DNA of 64,000 nt from Pseudaminobacter soli (ex Li et al. 2025). GTDB taxonomy: Bacteria > Pseudomonadota > Alphaproteobacteria > Rhizobiales > Rhizobiaceae. The notes beneath the pieces were generated by a model. The model worked only from the letters and a program-made list of their open reading frames with translations. It was not told the DNA's origin and made no database searches. The stretch spans positions 186,001 through 250,000 of the forward strand of contig NZ_JARXVF010000001.1 of NCBI RefSeq assembly GCF_029892515.1, read 5' to 3'. A program made the position numbers and the translations under genes. Positions 16,193 to 24,729 of this stretch are shown here, piece after piece (the first letter of the stretch is position 1; the number at the start of each line of letters is the position of its first letter).

Positions 16193-16735
16193 TCATTCGT
16201 AGTCGATCACGCCGTCCAGCGCGTAGTGCTTCACCGTCTTGCGGTTGGCGATCAGCTCGTCAACCGTCGGCTTGCCGGTCATGGCGCGCGAGATGGCGAT
16301 CTTGGTCGCCTCGTAGTTGGTGCGGTAGAGATCCTTCTTGTCGAGGTTTTCGTCCTCGGCGCAGCGAGGATCGAGCCAGATCATGATGATCATGCACAGC
16401 TCGTCGGCCTCGTCCTTGGGCAGGATACCTTCGGCCAGGCAATCGACGATGGCGTCGCCGGTGGCCGCCTGCACGACGCCGCCGAGCAGTTCCGCATAGG
16501 CCATGTTCTTGATGGTGACCTTGGTGGTCATCATCGTGGCCGGACGCACGAGCTGGTTGAGGTCGCGCACCACGAACATGCGCGTGTGGCCCTTGGCCTG
16601 GCCCATCATCGAAGCGAAAGCCTGGCCCACGGGGCCCTTCACCGAGCCGATCAGAACCTCGGGCATGGCGTCCGTCGCCTGCCCCTCGGCGGCCAGAACC
16701 GTCGCCTCGCCCGTGCGAAACCAGATGTCAGTCAT
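16193..16735 (-). CDS. Formaldehyde-activating enzyme (Fae) homologue lacking the catalytic His
   Basis: Protein of 180 aa that aligns over its length with Fae: PEVLIGSVKGPVGQAFASM, TTKVTIKNMAYAELLGGVVQAA, DAIVDCLAEGILPKDEADEL and YRTNYEATKIAISRAMTG. Fae condenses formaldehyde with tetrahydromethanopterin. In the classical enzyme the catalytic His opens the segment HIDLIIGPRG; here the aligned residue is M24 (MPEVLIGSVKG), so standard Fae activity is unlikely. It may be one of the Fae-like paralogues proposed to bind or sense formaldehyde or pterins. No other H4MPT pathway gene is in the window. The ATG has AAGGG 9 nt upstream. Confidence 0.85.
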   Translation of the reverse strand: MTDIWFRTGEATVLAAEGQATDAMPEVLIGSVKGPVGQAFASMMGQAKGHTRMFVVRDLNQLVRPATMMTTKVTIKNMAYAELLGGVVQAATGDAIVDCLAEGILPKDEADELCMIIMIWLDPRCAEDENLDKKDLYRTNYEATKIAISRAMTGKPTVDELIANRKTVKHYALDGVIDYE

Positions 16736-16819
16736 TGCGGAATCCCTTTCCTCGTTTCCGGGCGGAGCTTAGCGATTCATTCCGCCGGGTCTAGTTGCCA
16801 AAGCGACTCGTCGTGGCGG

Positions 16820-17872
16820 TTACGGGCAGGGATTGCCGACGCGCTGGTGGATGTCGTCGACCGCATTCTGCATTTCCTCGGTCCATGCCACATCGGCCGA
16901 ATCGAGCGCCATTTCGAGCTGCGGCAGCGAGGTCGCGCCGATGATGTTCGAGGTCACGAACCAGCGGCTGGTGACGTAGGCATTTGCAAACAGCGCCGGC
17001 TCCATGCCGAAGTTGCGCGCGAGCTCGTTATAGGCGAGCAGCGCTTCGGCCGCATAAGGCGTCTCGTAGCGCTGGCCGCGGTCGAACAGCGTGGTGCGCG
17101 CGCCTTCCGGACGGGCGCCGTGGTCGTATTTGCCGGTCAGATAGCCCTGCGCCAGCGGCGAGTAAGCAAGCAGCGACACATCCTCGCGCTCGCAGGTCTC
17201 GGCAAGGTTCACCTCATACGTGCGGTTGACGAGGTTGTAGGCGTTCTGCACCGAGGCCACGCGCGGGCCGACGCCGCGATCGCTTTCGGCGACGAAGCGC
17301 ATGACGCCCCAGGAGCTTTCGTTGGAAAGACCGAGGTGACGGATCTTGCCCGCCTTCACCAGCTCGTCGAACACGGCCAGCGTCTCGTCAATCGGTGTCT
17401 CGTCCTCGGCGCGCTTGGTCGGCTCGGTGGCAATGCGCGTAGGATTCGAGCCCCAGGTGATCAGCCGGTCAGGGAAATGGATCTGGTAGAGGTCGATGTA
17501 GTCGGTCTGCAGACGCACCAGCGACTTGTCGATGGCATCGAGGATATCGGCGCGCACCAGCTTCGAGGGGCGCCCGCCCCTGAACCACTCGTTTGCCGTG
17601 CGACCCACCACCTTGGAGGCCACCACCACGCGGTCGCGGTTTGCCCGCGCCTTCATCCAGTTGCCGATGTAGCTTTCGGTGAGCCCCTGCGTCTCGGGCT
17701 TGGGCGGAATGGAATAGAGCTCGGCCGTGTCGAGGAAATTGACGCCGCGCTCGAAGGCGAGGTCCATCTGGGCGTGGCCCTCCGCCTCGGTGGTCTGCTG
17801 GCCCCAGGTCATGGTGCCGAGGCAGATTTTCGAGACGGAAAGGTCGGTGCGGCCTATGCGGCGCTTTTCCAT
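16820..17872 (-). CDS. Aldo/keto reductase (Tas-like)
   Basis: Protein of 350 aa with the AKR TIM-barrel tetrad: D48, Y53, K87 and H132 (FLDTAELY, VVASKV, YQIHFPDR). The cofactor-binding part follows (AYSPLAQGYLTGKY, IIGATSLPQLEMAL). The family reduces aldehydes or ketones with NADPH in the cytosol. The loop after the first strands (TWGQQTTEAEGHAQMD) resembles E. coli Tas. The ATG at 17872 has GGAG 7 nt upstream; the upstream open frame to 17989 is not supported. It stands alone between the Fae-like and J-like genes. Confidence 0.9.
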   Translation of the reverse strand: MEKRRIGRTDLSVSKICLGTMTWGQQTTEAEGHAQMDLAFERGVNFLDTAELYSIPPKPETQGLTESYIGNWMKARANRDRVVVASKVVGRTANEWFRGGRPSKLVRADILDAIDKSLVRLQTDYIDLYQIHFPDRLITWGSNPTRIATEPTKRAEDETPIDETLAVFDELVKAGKIRHLGLSNESSWGVMRFVAESDRGVGPRVASVQNAYNLVNRTYEVNLAETCEREDVSLLAYSPLAQGYLTGKYDHGARPEGARTTLFDRGQRYETPYAAEALLAYNELARNFGMEPALFANAYVTSRWFVTSNIIGATSLPQLEMALDSADVAWTEEMQNAVDDIHQRVGNPCP

Positions 17873-18019
17873 AAAAGTCTCCGGAATGTCAGGCTGGCGC
17901 GTATGCGCTCGGGAAGGACGCGCATGCATAGCCGATGATCGGCCGGCACTCCAGAGTGGCATTAGCCAGCCGCATTTGTGCGACGCCAAGCGATTCCGCT
18001 TGGCTGCAAAATGCTCGAA

Positions 18020-18508
18020 TTAGCGCTTGCCCGCCTTGGTCGCCCGGCGCTTGGCGTCGTCGATCAGCATGTTGGCCACCTGCATGCGCACCATGGCGCG
18101 CTGGCGCAGATGCGGCGCCACACGGTCCGGATGATTGTGGAAGGCGAATGTCCTGCGCAACCGGCTGAAGTCGGCGCTGGCCTTGGCGGCGGCCAGATTG
18201 AGCTCGCGGGCGATCGTCTCGGGATCGACCGACGGCAGTTCTTCCTGCGGTTCCGCGCGCTCGGCCACCAGTTCGTCGAGGCTGGACAGAAGGGCGGCGA
18301 ATCCTGCCTCAAAGGTTTCGCTCGCTTCGCGGTATTCGGCCTTGGCAGCTTCCGCCGCAACCTTGATGCGGCCCGAATAGAGCTCGTCGGCGACTGCCAG
18401 ATAGTCGAATGGAATCGTAGGCTTGGCTGGCGCTTCCTCAGCCATCGCCCGAGCGACGAAGAGGTCGTCGAGCAACGAAGCAAAATCGCTATCGGTGTTG
18501 GTCCCCAC
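18020..18508 (-). CDS. Small helical protein with a J-domain HPD motif
   Basis: Protein of 162 aa, acidic and highly helical, without signal or membrane segment. The C-terminal part reads FSRLRRTFAFHNHPDRV (HPD at 126-128) then a basic helix MVRMQVANMLIDDAKRR, which matches helix II, the HPD loop and helix III of a DnaJ J-domain. A J-domain would let it stimulate an Hsp70 such as DnaK. The N-terminal 110 residues have no recognised domain and could bind a client. It uses a GTG start with GGGAG 7 nt upstream. Assignment as a J-protein is an inference from the motif. Confidence 0.7.
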   Translation of the reverse strand: MGTNTDSDFASLLDDLFVARAMAEEAPAKPTIPFDYLAVADELYSGRIKVAAEAAKAEYREASETFEAGFAALLSSLDELVAERAEPQEELPSVDPETIARELNLAAAKASADFSRLRRTFAFHNHPDRVAPHLRQRAMVRMQVANMLIDDAKRRATKAGKR

Positions 18509-18704
18509 GATACTCTCCCTGTGCCGTCACCACGCGATCGGACTTGGCTCGGACACTATCCAGCGCTCGTTAAAAATGGCTTGGCGACAGCAAAAGAAAT
18601 TTACTTGCCGTCCGTTCCATTCACAGTGCGCTTTGGTAGCACTTGAACGTCACGACCCTGCCGCAATCCCTTTGAGATACTAGCGGCCCGGGGAGATTCG
18701 CCTG

Positions 18705-19751
18705 ATGAAACGACTTTTGCTTGCCGCCACCGCCTCGACCTTGGCCTGCGCCCACGCGCTCGCCGCCGAGCCGGCTTACGTGGACGACCGCTCCGATGCG
18801 GCCGCGCTGGTGCGTTCGTTCTACAATGCGGTGGACCGGCAGGAATACACGCGCGCCTGGAGTTATTTCGGCGAAGCCAAGCCGACCGAGAATTTCGAAG
18901 AATTCGTCGACGGCTTCAAGGACACTGAAGAAGTGCGCGCTTTGGTGGGCGAGCCGAGCTCGGAAGGTGCGGCCGGCAGCATCATCTACTACATCCCCGT
19001 TTCCATCCTCGCGCACGGCAAGGACGGCAGCCAAAAAGTGTTTGCCGGCTGCTACACGGCGCGGCTTTCCAATCCGCAGATCCAGGCCGAGCCGCCATTC
19101 GTGGGGCTGCACATCGAAAAGGGCGAGCTGAAGCCCAGCGACAAATCTTTGGAGGAAGCGCTGCCGGCAAGCTGCGGCGACGTTCCGCCCCCAGCCCCCA
19201 AGGACAAAGTGCTGGAAGAGGCCAAGGCCGCATTCGCGGCTACGCGTTCGGCGCAGTGCAGTTCACTGGCGCCGGGCCAGCCCGACGACGCCACCAAGCC
19301 GGAAGACTACACGATCACCTATCACGACGGGAACGAAGGCGCGGCCGGCCCCGAACGCAAGGCGCGGCTCATTCGTTTCTTCTGCACCTCCGGCGCCTAC
19401 AACCAGATCCATGTCTACTATCTGGCCGACGAGGCACGGGGCCTGCGCGAGCTGCATTTCGCGACACCCGAGCTCGACATCCACTACGAAGGCAACAATA
19501 CCGAGGGCAAGGTCGAAGCCATCAACATCACCGGCTTCCGCGCCGAGAACGCGCTGATCAACTCGACCTACGATCCGCAGGCCCACACCATCACGTCGAA
19601 CGGCAAGTGGCGAGCCAAGGGCGACGCCTCATCGAACGGCACCTGGCTGTTCCGCAACGGCGATTTCAGCCTCGTGGAATACGACGTGGACGCCACCTAT
19701 GACGGTATCGTCAATCCCGAGACCATTTTGGACTACAACTCGGCACCCTGA
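18705..19751 (+). CDS. Secreted DUF1176-like protein
   Basis: Protein of 348 aa with a clear signal peptide (MKRLLLAATASTLACAHALA, cleavage after ALA). The N-terminal part (residues 25-150) contains a small NTF2-like domain, AAALVRSFYNAVDRQEYTRAWSYFG. The C-terminal part resembles DUF1176, with paired cysteines (RSAQCSS, RFFCTSGAYNQ), a repeated beta pattern and a final LVEYDVDATYDG. It is predicted to be periplasmic. Function is unknown. The ATG has GGGGAG about 9 nt upstream. The neighbours are unrelated, and a palindromic repeat follows the gene. Confidence 0.8.
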   Translation: MKRLLLAATASTLACAHALAAEPAYVDDRSDAAALVRSFYNAVDRQEYTRAWSYFGEAKPTENFEEFVDGFKDTEEVRALVGEPSSEGAAGSIIYYIPVSILAHGKDGSQKVFAGCYTARLSNPQIQAEPPFVGLHIEKGELKPSDKSLEEALPASCGDVPPPAPKDKVLEEAKAAFAATRSAQCSSLAPGQPDDATKPEDYTITYHDGNEGAAGPERKARLIRFFCTSGAYNQIHVYYLADEARGLRELHFATPELDIHYEGNNTEGKVEAINITGFRAENALINSTYDPQAHTITSNGKWRAKGDASSNGTWLFRNGDFSLVEYDVDATYDGIVNPETILDYNSAP

Positions 19752-19757
19752 CCTCTA

Positions 19758-19802
19758 GAGCGTGATCCCGAAAAGTTGCAGACTTTTCGGACAAGATCAT
19801 GC
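19758..19802. repeat. Rhizobial intergenic palindromic repeat
   Basis: Palindrome of outer arms GCGTGATC/GATCATGC and inner arms CCGAAAAGT/ACTTTTCGG. This sequence type recurs many times between genes in Mesorhizobium-like chromosomes. A related half-copy with the same GCATGATCTTG-CCGAAA order lies at 56222-56262. Here it sits between two convergent genes. Confidence 0.7.
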
Positions 19803-19820
19803 GGCAAAAACAAAAACTTA

Positions 19821-19857
19821 GAGCGAGATCGTAATTCAACGAGAAAGCATCTCGCTC
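19821..19857. terminator. Hairpin between convergent genes
   Basis: A 9-bp inverted repeat GAGCGAGAT/ATCTCGCTC with a 19-nt loop lies just before the stop of the leftward hydrolase gene. There is no T-run, so termination is uncertain; it may belong to the adjacent repeat element. Confidence 0.4.
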
Positions 19858-19861
19858 CAGG

Positions 19862-20758
19862 TCAGCGCTTGAGCGACAGCATCCAGTTCAGCACGCCGCG
19901 CCAGTCGGTCATACGGATCGGCGTGCCGTGCGTGCCGGTCTCAAAACGCACGAAGCGCGTCGGATAGCCGGGCGACTTGGCCGAGATCGAGCGGAAGAAG
20001 GCTTCCTGCTTCTCGATCGGGAAAACGATGTCGTGGCTGCCCTGGCCGAAGAACACCGGCACCTTGCGCTTGAAGGCCGCGCTAGTGAAAAAGTCCTCGT
20101 CCCATAGCGATCCGAGGAGCAACAGACCGGAAAGGTGCGGCGCGACGGTCTTATCGGCGGCGAGCTTCCAGCACAGCGACCCGCCCATGGAACCGCAGGC
20201 GACGAAGACCGACGCGCCCGGCGACGCTTCAGCATAATGCGAAATCAGCGCGGCGATCTGGGCTGCGCCCTTGTCGCCGAAATCGGGAAAATCGGGCGAG
20301 AGATAGAGGCCGCCATTTTCGGCCATCAGGTTCTTCACACGGTTGAAATTGCCGCCGAAGGTGAAGTCGTCGACGCCCTGCTTGCGGCTACCGCCCTGCC
20401 CGTGCAGGTAGATGACGATCAGCTTCGCGCCCTGCTGCTTGCCCACCGCGAAGTGGCGGATGTCGCCGATATCGGTCTTCAGGACGAGATCATTCTGCAC
20501 GCTGCGCACGCCGGTGGAGATGTACTGTCCGCGCACACGCCGTTCGGGGATTTCGTCGCGCGCATTGATATCGCGCATCTCGCGGTAGTCGACCACCATG
20601 TAGGCCCCGCCATCGCCGGTGGAGAGCACGCCGGGATAGGCGAAGAGGTCGTCCTTGAAGGGCGAGAGCGTCAGCCCGTCAGCCAAAGCAAGCGAAGGCA
20701 TCGCAAGCGCCATCAGCCCTGCAGCAACGGCGCTGCGCCACCGAACCAGAAATGTCAT
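19862..20758 (-). CDS. Secreted alpha/beta hydrolase
   Basis: Protein of 298 aa with a signal peptide (MTFLVRWRSAVAAGLMALAM..., cleavage near ALA). An alpha/beta-hydrolase core follows: oxyanion-side YLHGQGGSR, nucleophile S190 in ACGSMGGS, D243 in GQGSHDIVFP and H277 in TGTHGTP, giving a full triad. It is probably a periplasmic esterase or peptidase-like enzyme; the substrate is unknown. The ATG at 20758 lies 10 bp after the stop of the MoCF/MobA-like fusion, so it is probably the last gene of that operon. The link to molybdenum enzymes rests on position only. Confidence 0.8.
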   Translation of the reverse strand: MTFLVRWRSAVAAGLMALAMPSLALADGLTLSPFKDDLFAYPGVLSTGDGGAYMVVDYREMRDINARDEIPERRVRGQYISTGVRSVQNDLVLKTDIGDIRHFAVGKQQGAKLIVIYLHGQGGSRKQGVDDFTFGGNFNRVKNLMAENGGLYLSPDFPDFGDKGAAQIAALISHYAEASPGASVFVACGSMGGSLCWKLAADKTVAPHLSGLLLLGSLWDEDFFTSAAFKRKVPVFFGQGSHDIVFPIEKQEAFFRSISAKSPGYPTRFVRFETGTHGTPIRMTDWRGVLNWMLSLKR

Positions 20759-20768
20759 GCGTCCCCGC

Positions 20769-22382
20769 TCACCTTTCCTGCAGCACGCCGCCGGCACTTT
20801 CCAGCGCATCGCGCGTGTCGACGTCGAGGGCAGCGCCCGCGCCGATCTCGACATCGACGGCATTGGCCCCCTCGGCCTCCACGATATGCCTCGCGCCGGT
20901 GTCGCCCTGCAAGCCTGCAACGGCGGGAAACAGCGAGCGCGGCAGGAGAACCGGGTTACCGCGGCGGCCTTCATGAGTGGCGCGCACCACCGGCCGCCCG
21001 CCGCCCGACTTGAACGCCGTGATCATACGGTTCAGGTCGTCAGCAGTGATACCCGGCATGTCGCCGAGCACGATTAACGCACCCGTGATATCAGGCGGCA
21101 GCGCCGCAATCCCTGCCTTCAGCGAAGAGGCAAGTCCAGTCGCGAAATCCGGGTTGTGCACGAACTTCACGGCGAGCCCCGAAAGCGCGGCCTCGATCCT
21201 GTCGGCCTGATGTCCGGTAACGACGACGGTGGTCGCAGCATTGCTCGCCAGCGCACGCTCCACCGTAAGGCGGATGAGCGGCCGGTCGCCGAACAGCGCC
21301 ATCAGCTTGTTGGGCCCACCCATGCGGCTTGAGCGGCCGGCCGCCAGCACCACGACGCCGACCTTCGCGGAAACCGGCCTTTCGCGCGCCTCGCGCGGCT
21401 GCGGCCGCGTCGGGATTTCCATCAGAAGGCCGCCCACGCCCATGCCGGCAATGTCCATTGCCGATACCGGCAGGCCGGCGATCACGCGGTCCAGAACCCA
21501 GTCAAAACCGTTCTCCTTCGGGCTGCGGGCGCAGCCCGGCGCGCCGATCACCGGCTTGCCGCCGATCTCGCCGATCACAAGCAGGTTGCCCGGATCGACC
21601 GGCATGCCGGCGCGGATGACCCGGCCTCCGGCCTTCATGATGGCCGCCGGGATGACGTCCTCGAAATCGCACATGGCCGAGGCGCCAAACACCAGTACCA
21701 TGTCGTTGTCGCGCACCAGCGCCTCGACCGCCTCGGCCACCGGCGCGGCCTCGTGCGGCGTGCGTCGTTCCTCGGTGATCTCGCTTTGCGAGCGCGCCAG
21801 CCGCTCGACCGTGATCGCGGAGGTCTTGTCGAGCACGCTGCCCTTGATGCCGGGCAGGACGGTCTGGATCATGCCCACGCGCAGCGCGCGGAACGGTTTT
21901 ATGGCAAAGGCCTCGCGCCCAGCGCACAGCGCCACCACCTGATCGACCAGCTCACCTGCTACGGCAAAGGGGATGATCTTGACCGTGGCGACCATCTGCC
22001 CGGCCTGCACTTCGGCATAGTCGGGAACGGTCGCCAGCGTGATCGCGGGGTCGACGGCGTTGATCGCATCGACCAAAGCCTTGTCGACGATGAACACACC
22101 GGCTGTTTCAGCATGAAGATTGACGCGGCCGGTCGCCGCCGCCTTCACCTCGACATTGCGCACCATAAGCGCGCGCGCAATGCGCTCAGCCGCCTTGTCT
22201 TCGCTGACATCGCCCGGATCGAGCCGTGCAACGACCAGTTCGCGGATACCGGTCGCCTTCAGGAACGCGATGTCGTCGGCGTTCAGGAGATGTGCCTTGC
22301 GGAACCGCCGCTCGCCAGCAGTCAGCGAGTGCGCCAGCACCGCGCCTGCGGCTTGATCAATGCTGACCGTTCCGAACTTCAC
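20769..22382 (-). CDS. Molybdopterin-binding (MoCF) / MobA-like nucleotidyltransferase fusion
   Basis: Protein of 537 aa with two parts. Residues 1-330 resemble MoeA/MogA-type MoCF domains (LVFGASAMCDFEDVIPAAIMKAGG, GGKPVIGAPGCARSPKENG). From about residue 345 a MobA/MocA-like NTP-transferase follows (VVVLAAGRSSRMGGPNKLM, DFATGLASSLKAG, VLGDMPG). The family attaches CMP or GMP to molybdopterin, and MocA-type enzymes serve xanthine dehydrogenase and aldehyde oxidase. It starts with GTG and overlaps the XdhC C-terminal gene by 4 bp (GTGA), so translation is coupled. It likely works with XdhC to finish the cofactor. Confidence 0.88.
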   Translation of the reverse strand: MKFGTVSIDQAAGAVLAHSLTAGERRFRKAHLLNADDIAFLKATGIRELVVARLDPGDVSEDKAAERIARALMVRNVEVKAAATGRVNLHAETAGVFIVDKALVDAINAVDPAITLATVPDYAEVQAGQMVATVKIIPFAVAGELVDQVVALCAGREAFAIKPFRALRVGMIQTVLPGIKGSVLDKTSAITVERLARSQSEITEERRTPHEAAPVAEAVEALVRDNDMVLVFGASAMCDFEDVIPAAIMKAGGRVIRAGMPVDPGNLLVIGEIGGKPVIGAPGCARSPKENGFDWVLDRVIAGLPVSAMDIAGMGVGGLLMEIPTRPQPREARERPVSAKVGVVVLAAGRSSRMGGPNKLMALFGDRPLIRLTVERALASNAATTVVVTGHQADRIEAALSGLAVKFVHNPDFATGLASSLKAGIAALPPDITGALIVLGDMPGITADDLNRMITAFKSGGGRPVVRATHEGRRGNPVLLPRSLFPAVAGLQGDTGARHIVEAEGANAVDVEIGAGAALDVDTRDALESAGGVLQER

Positions 22383-23089
22383 GCCGCCTCCCCCTTGGGC
22401 TGCCGTGCCGCGCCCCGCGACCGGAATGCGCGGATCGCTTGCGCCAGAACCGCGACCGCGATCTCTGCCGGGCTCGCCGCGCCGATGTCGATGCCGATCG
22501 GCGAGAATATCGTGTCGATCCGCTCGGCCGGCACACCCATCGCCATCAGCCGTTCCACGCGCTTGGCATGGGTCTTCCGGCTGCCCAGCGCGCCGACATA
22601 GAAGCAGCCGGCTTCCAGCGCCGCCTTCAGCGCAAAGTCATCGATCTTGGGGTCATGCGTGAGTGCCGCCAGACCGGTGTAGCTGTCGAGCGGATGCAGC
22701 TTCAGCACGTCTTCCGGCCATTCGGGATGAAGCGTGACATCGGGAAAGCGCTCAGGCGTTGCAAAGGCCGTTCGCGGGTCGATGATCTCCAGCGGATAGC
22801 CGGCCACCTGCGCCATCGGCGCCAGCGCCTGGCTGATATGCACCGCGCCGATCACCACCAGCCGCGGCTGCGGCAGATGCGCGTTGAGGAAGAAGCTGCG
22901 GCCTTCGGCCTCCACCACGCGCGAGGCACCGGTGCGAAAAGCTTCGGCAATCGCGACGCCAAGTTCGCCCGCAACCACGTCACCCTCGCACACGAGGCGG
23001 TCGCGGCCGTCACCGAGATCAGTCACGAGTACGGCCGCGCGGCGGGCGCGGCGTTCGGCGTTCAGCTTCTTGAGATGATACGGGTCCAT
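22379..23089 (-). CDS. XdhC family protein, C-terminal Rossmann-domain type
   Basis: Protein of 236 aa. The C-terminal half carries the XdhC Rossmann fold (LVVIGAVHISQALAPMAQVAGY, ALTHDPKIDD, YVGALGSRKTHAKRVERL, IFSPIGIDIGAASPAEIAVAVLA). XdhC binds molybdenum cofactor, protects its sulfuration and delivers it to xanthine dehydrogenase-type enzymes. The ATG at 23089 lies 2 bp after the stop of the shorter XdhC N-terminal gene (TGATCATG), and its end overlaps the fusion gene. Together the two reading frames cover what is one protein in other bacteria. Confidence 0.88.
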   Translation of the reverse strand: MDPYHLKKLNAERRARRAAVLVTDLGDGRDRLVCEGDVVAGELGVAIAEAFRTGASRVVEAEGRSFFLNAHLPQPRLVVIGAVHISQALAPMAQVAGYPLEIIDPRTAFATPERFPDVTLHPEWPEDVLKLHPLDSYTGLAALTHDPKIDDFALKAALEAGCFYVGALGSRKTHAKRVERLMAMGVPAERIDTIFSPIGIDIGAASPAEIAVAVLAQAIRAFRSRGAARQPKGEAA

Positions 23090-23091
23090 GA

Positions 23092-23430
23092 TCAGCCCAG
23101 CCGTTCGACATAGACACGGATGCGGCCGCCGCAGGAAAGCCCCACGCGCCAGGCGGTCTCGTCGGCCACGCCGAATTCGAGCACTCTGGGCTTGCCGCTC
23201 TCGATCACGTCGGCGGCCTCGGCGATCACCGCGCCTTCGACGCATCCGCCGGAAACCGAGCCCTGGAAATTGCCTTCCGAGTCGATGACCAGGCAGCTGC
23301 CGGCCGGGCGCGGTGCCGAGCCCCATGTCTCCACCACGGTGGCGACGGCGACATCCCGGCCGCTCTTCATCCACTCTTCGGCGATGAGCAGCGGGTCGCG
23401 GCTTTCGTCCAGATGGGCTGTGTTCTCCAT
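23092..23430 (-). CDS. XdhC/CoxI N-terminal domain protein
   Basis: Short protein of 112 aa matching only the XdhC/CoxI N-terminal domain: AVATVVETWGSAPRPAGSCLVI, GSVSGGCVEGAVIAEA and LSCGGRIRVYVE. The GGC and CGG cysteines are those typical of this domain. No Rossmann domain follows; the next gene supplies it after a 2-bp gap in a different frame. It is probably a natural split, since both parts keep their own start and normal ends. Expected role: cofactor insertion into a molybdenum hydroxylase. Confidence 0.85.
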   Translation of the reverse strand: MENTAHLDESRDPLLIAEEWMKSGRDVAVATVVETWGSAPRPAGSCLVIDSEGNFQGSVSGGCVEGAVIAEAADVIESGKPRVLEFGVADETAWRVGLSCGGRIRVYVERLG

Positions 23431-23472
23431 GACTGCTCCTCCGTGGCCCCGATAAGGACCTGCTTTATATGG

Positions 23473-24729
23473 TCACGCGGCCTTGGAACTGCCAATCCCT
23501 AGCCAACGCCGAGGGTCGACATCGACGGTCGTCCGACGGTCCAGCGAAGCGCAGAGATCGGCGAGCGCATCGAGATTGTGGACCGCGCGGAATTCGTCAA
23601 CATGCGGCAACATGGCCCGCACCCCGCGCGCCCGCGCCTCAAAACCTTCGAAGCGCAGCAAGGGGTTCAGCCAGATCAGCCGCCGGCAGGAGCGGTGCAG
23701 CCGCGCCATCTCCGCCGAAAGCTCTCCCACGTCATCGCGTTCCAGCCCATCGGTAATCAGCAGCACGACGGCGCCCTGCCCCAGCACCCGGCGCGACCAA
23801 AGCCGGTTGAACTCGTGCAGTGCGTCGCCGATGCGCGTACCGCCCGACCAGTCCTTCACCGCCGCCGAGCAGTCGGCAAGTGCGGCGTCGGGGTCGCGAT
23901 GGCGCATCTGGCGGGTCAGGTTGGTCAGCCGCGTGCCGAAGACGAAAGTGTGCACATGCCGCCGCATTTCGGTCAGCGCGTGCAGGAAATGCAGGAAAAT
24001 GCGCGTGTACTGGCTCATCGAGCCGGAAATATCGGCCAGCACCACGATGGGCGGACTGATTTCGCGGGCCGAGCGGAATTTCGGCAGGATCAGCTCGCCG
24101 CCGGTGCGGGCGGCCGAGCGCATCATGGCGCGCGGGTCGGTGCGGCCGCGCGTGTCGGGTTGGTAGCGTCGCGTGCGCACCGTGTCGAACGGCAGTTGCA
24201 GCTGGGCGATGGCGCGCTTGGCATCGCTGATCTCGGCCGCCGTCATCTGCGCGAAATCCTTGCCGCGCAGCACCTCGTTGCCCGAGACGGTGAAACGCGC
24301 GTCAATCTCGAATTCGGGCATCTCGCTGACGGGTTGGCTCTTCTGGTGCCCCTCGAACATGGCGTCCGCCACGCGGCTTTCGGCGGCACGCGGCTTCTGC
24401 TTCTCGCGATTGTCGGGCGCGACCGGCGAGAACATGGCAATCATCTTCTCGATCAGCTCGCGCGACTTCCAGAACAGGCGGAACGCCTCATCAAAAGTCG
24501 CATGGTCCTCGTGGCGCGTGACCAGCACCGCATGCAGCGTCCAGTAAAAATCCTCGCGCGAGCCGATGCCGGCGGCCAGCACTGCCTCGATAGCATCCTT
24601 CACCGAGGACGGGCCGACGCGCATGCCCGCCTTGCGCAGCGTGCGGGCGAAATAGACGATGTTGTCGGCAATGCGCCCGTCGGGAACGGGCACAGATCCT
24701 GAGGGTTTTCGGGTAGCTCCTAGGGTCAT
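23473..24729 (-). CDS. coxE: VWA domain protein, CoxE-like
   Basis: Protein of 418 aa. The N-terminal 200 residues are the helical CoxE/DUF part; the C-terminal VWA domain has a MIDAS D233-x-S-x-S (VLADISGSM), a Thr in SGGTRIGDAL and an Asp in LITDGLERDD. CoxE partners with a MoxR-type ATPase (CoxD) in sulfuration or assembly of the CO dehydrogenase Mo-Cu site in Oligotropha. The chosen ATG (24727-24729) sits at the outer edge of an inverted repeat arm, with GGGTGGGGGT before it. The moxR gene lies upstream on the same strand, separated by that repeat. Confidence 0.88.
   Translation of the reverse strand: MTLGATRKPSGSVPVPDGRIADNIVYFARTLRKAGMRVGPSSVKDAIEAVLAAGIGSREDFYWTLHAVLVTRHEDHATFDEAFRLFWKSRELIEKMIAMFSPVAPDNREKQKPRAAESRVADAMFEGHQKSQPVSEMPEFEIDARFTVSGNEVLRGKDFAQMTAAEISDAKRAIAQLQLPFDTVRTRRYQPDTRGRTDPRAMMRSAARTGGELILPKFRSAREISPPIVVLADISGSMSQYTRIFLHFLHALTEMRRHVHTFVFGTRLTNLTRQMRHRDPDAALADCSAAVKDWSGGTRIGDALHEFNRLWSRRVLGQGAVVLLITDGLERDDVGELSAEMARLHRSCRRLIWLNPLLRFEGFEARARGVRAMLPHVDEFRAVHNLDALADLCASLDRRTTVDVDPRRWLGIGSSKAA

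Noticed and set aside
15102-16196. Longer DMT transporter start at 16196
   Set aside because: The extension runs across the terminator of the upstream gene and encodes no membrane segment; the ATG at 16004 fits.
16226-17938. A 570-codon open frame antisense to the Fae-like and aldo/keto reductase genes
   Set aside because: It spans two well-supported genes and their spacer, so it is a shadow of GC-rich coding sequence.
23041-23100. Frameshift in a single xdhC gene
   Set aside because: Both halves have proper starts and stops, with a tight TGATCATG junction, so a real split is more likely than an error.
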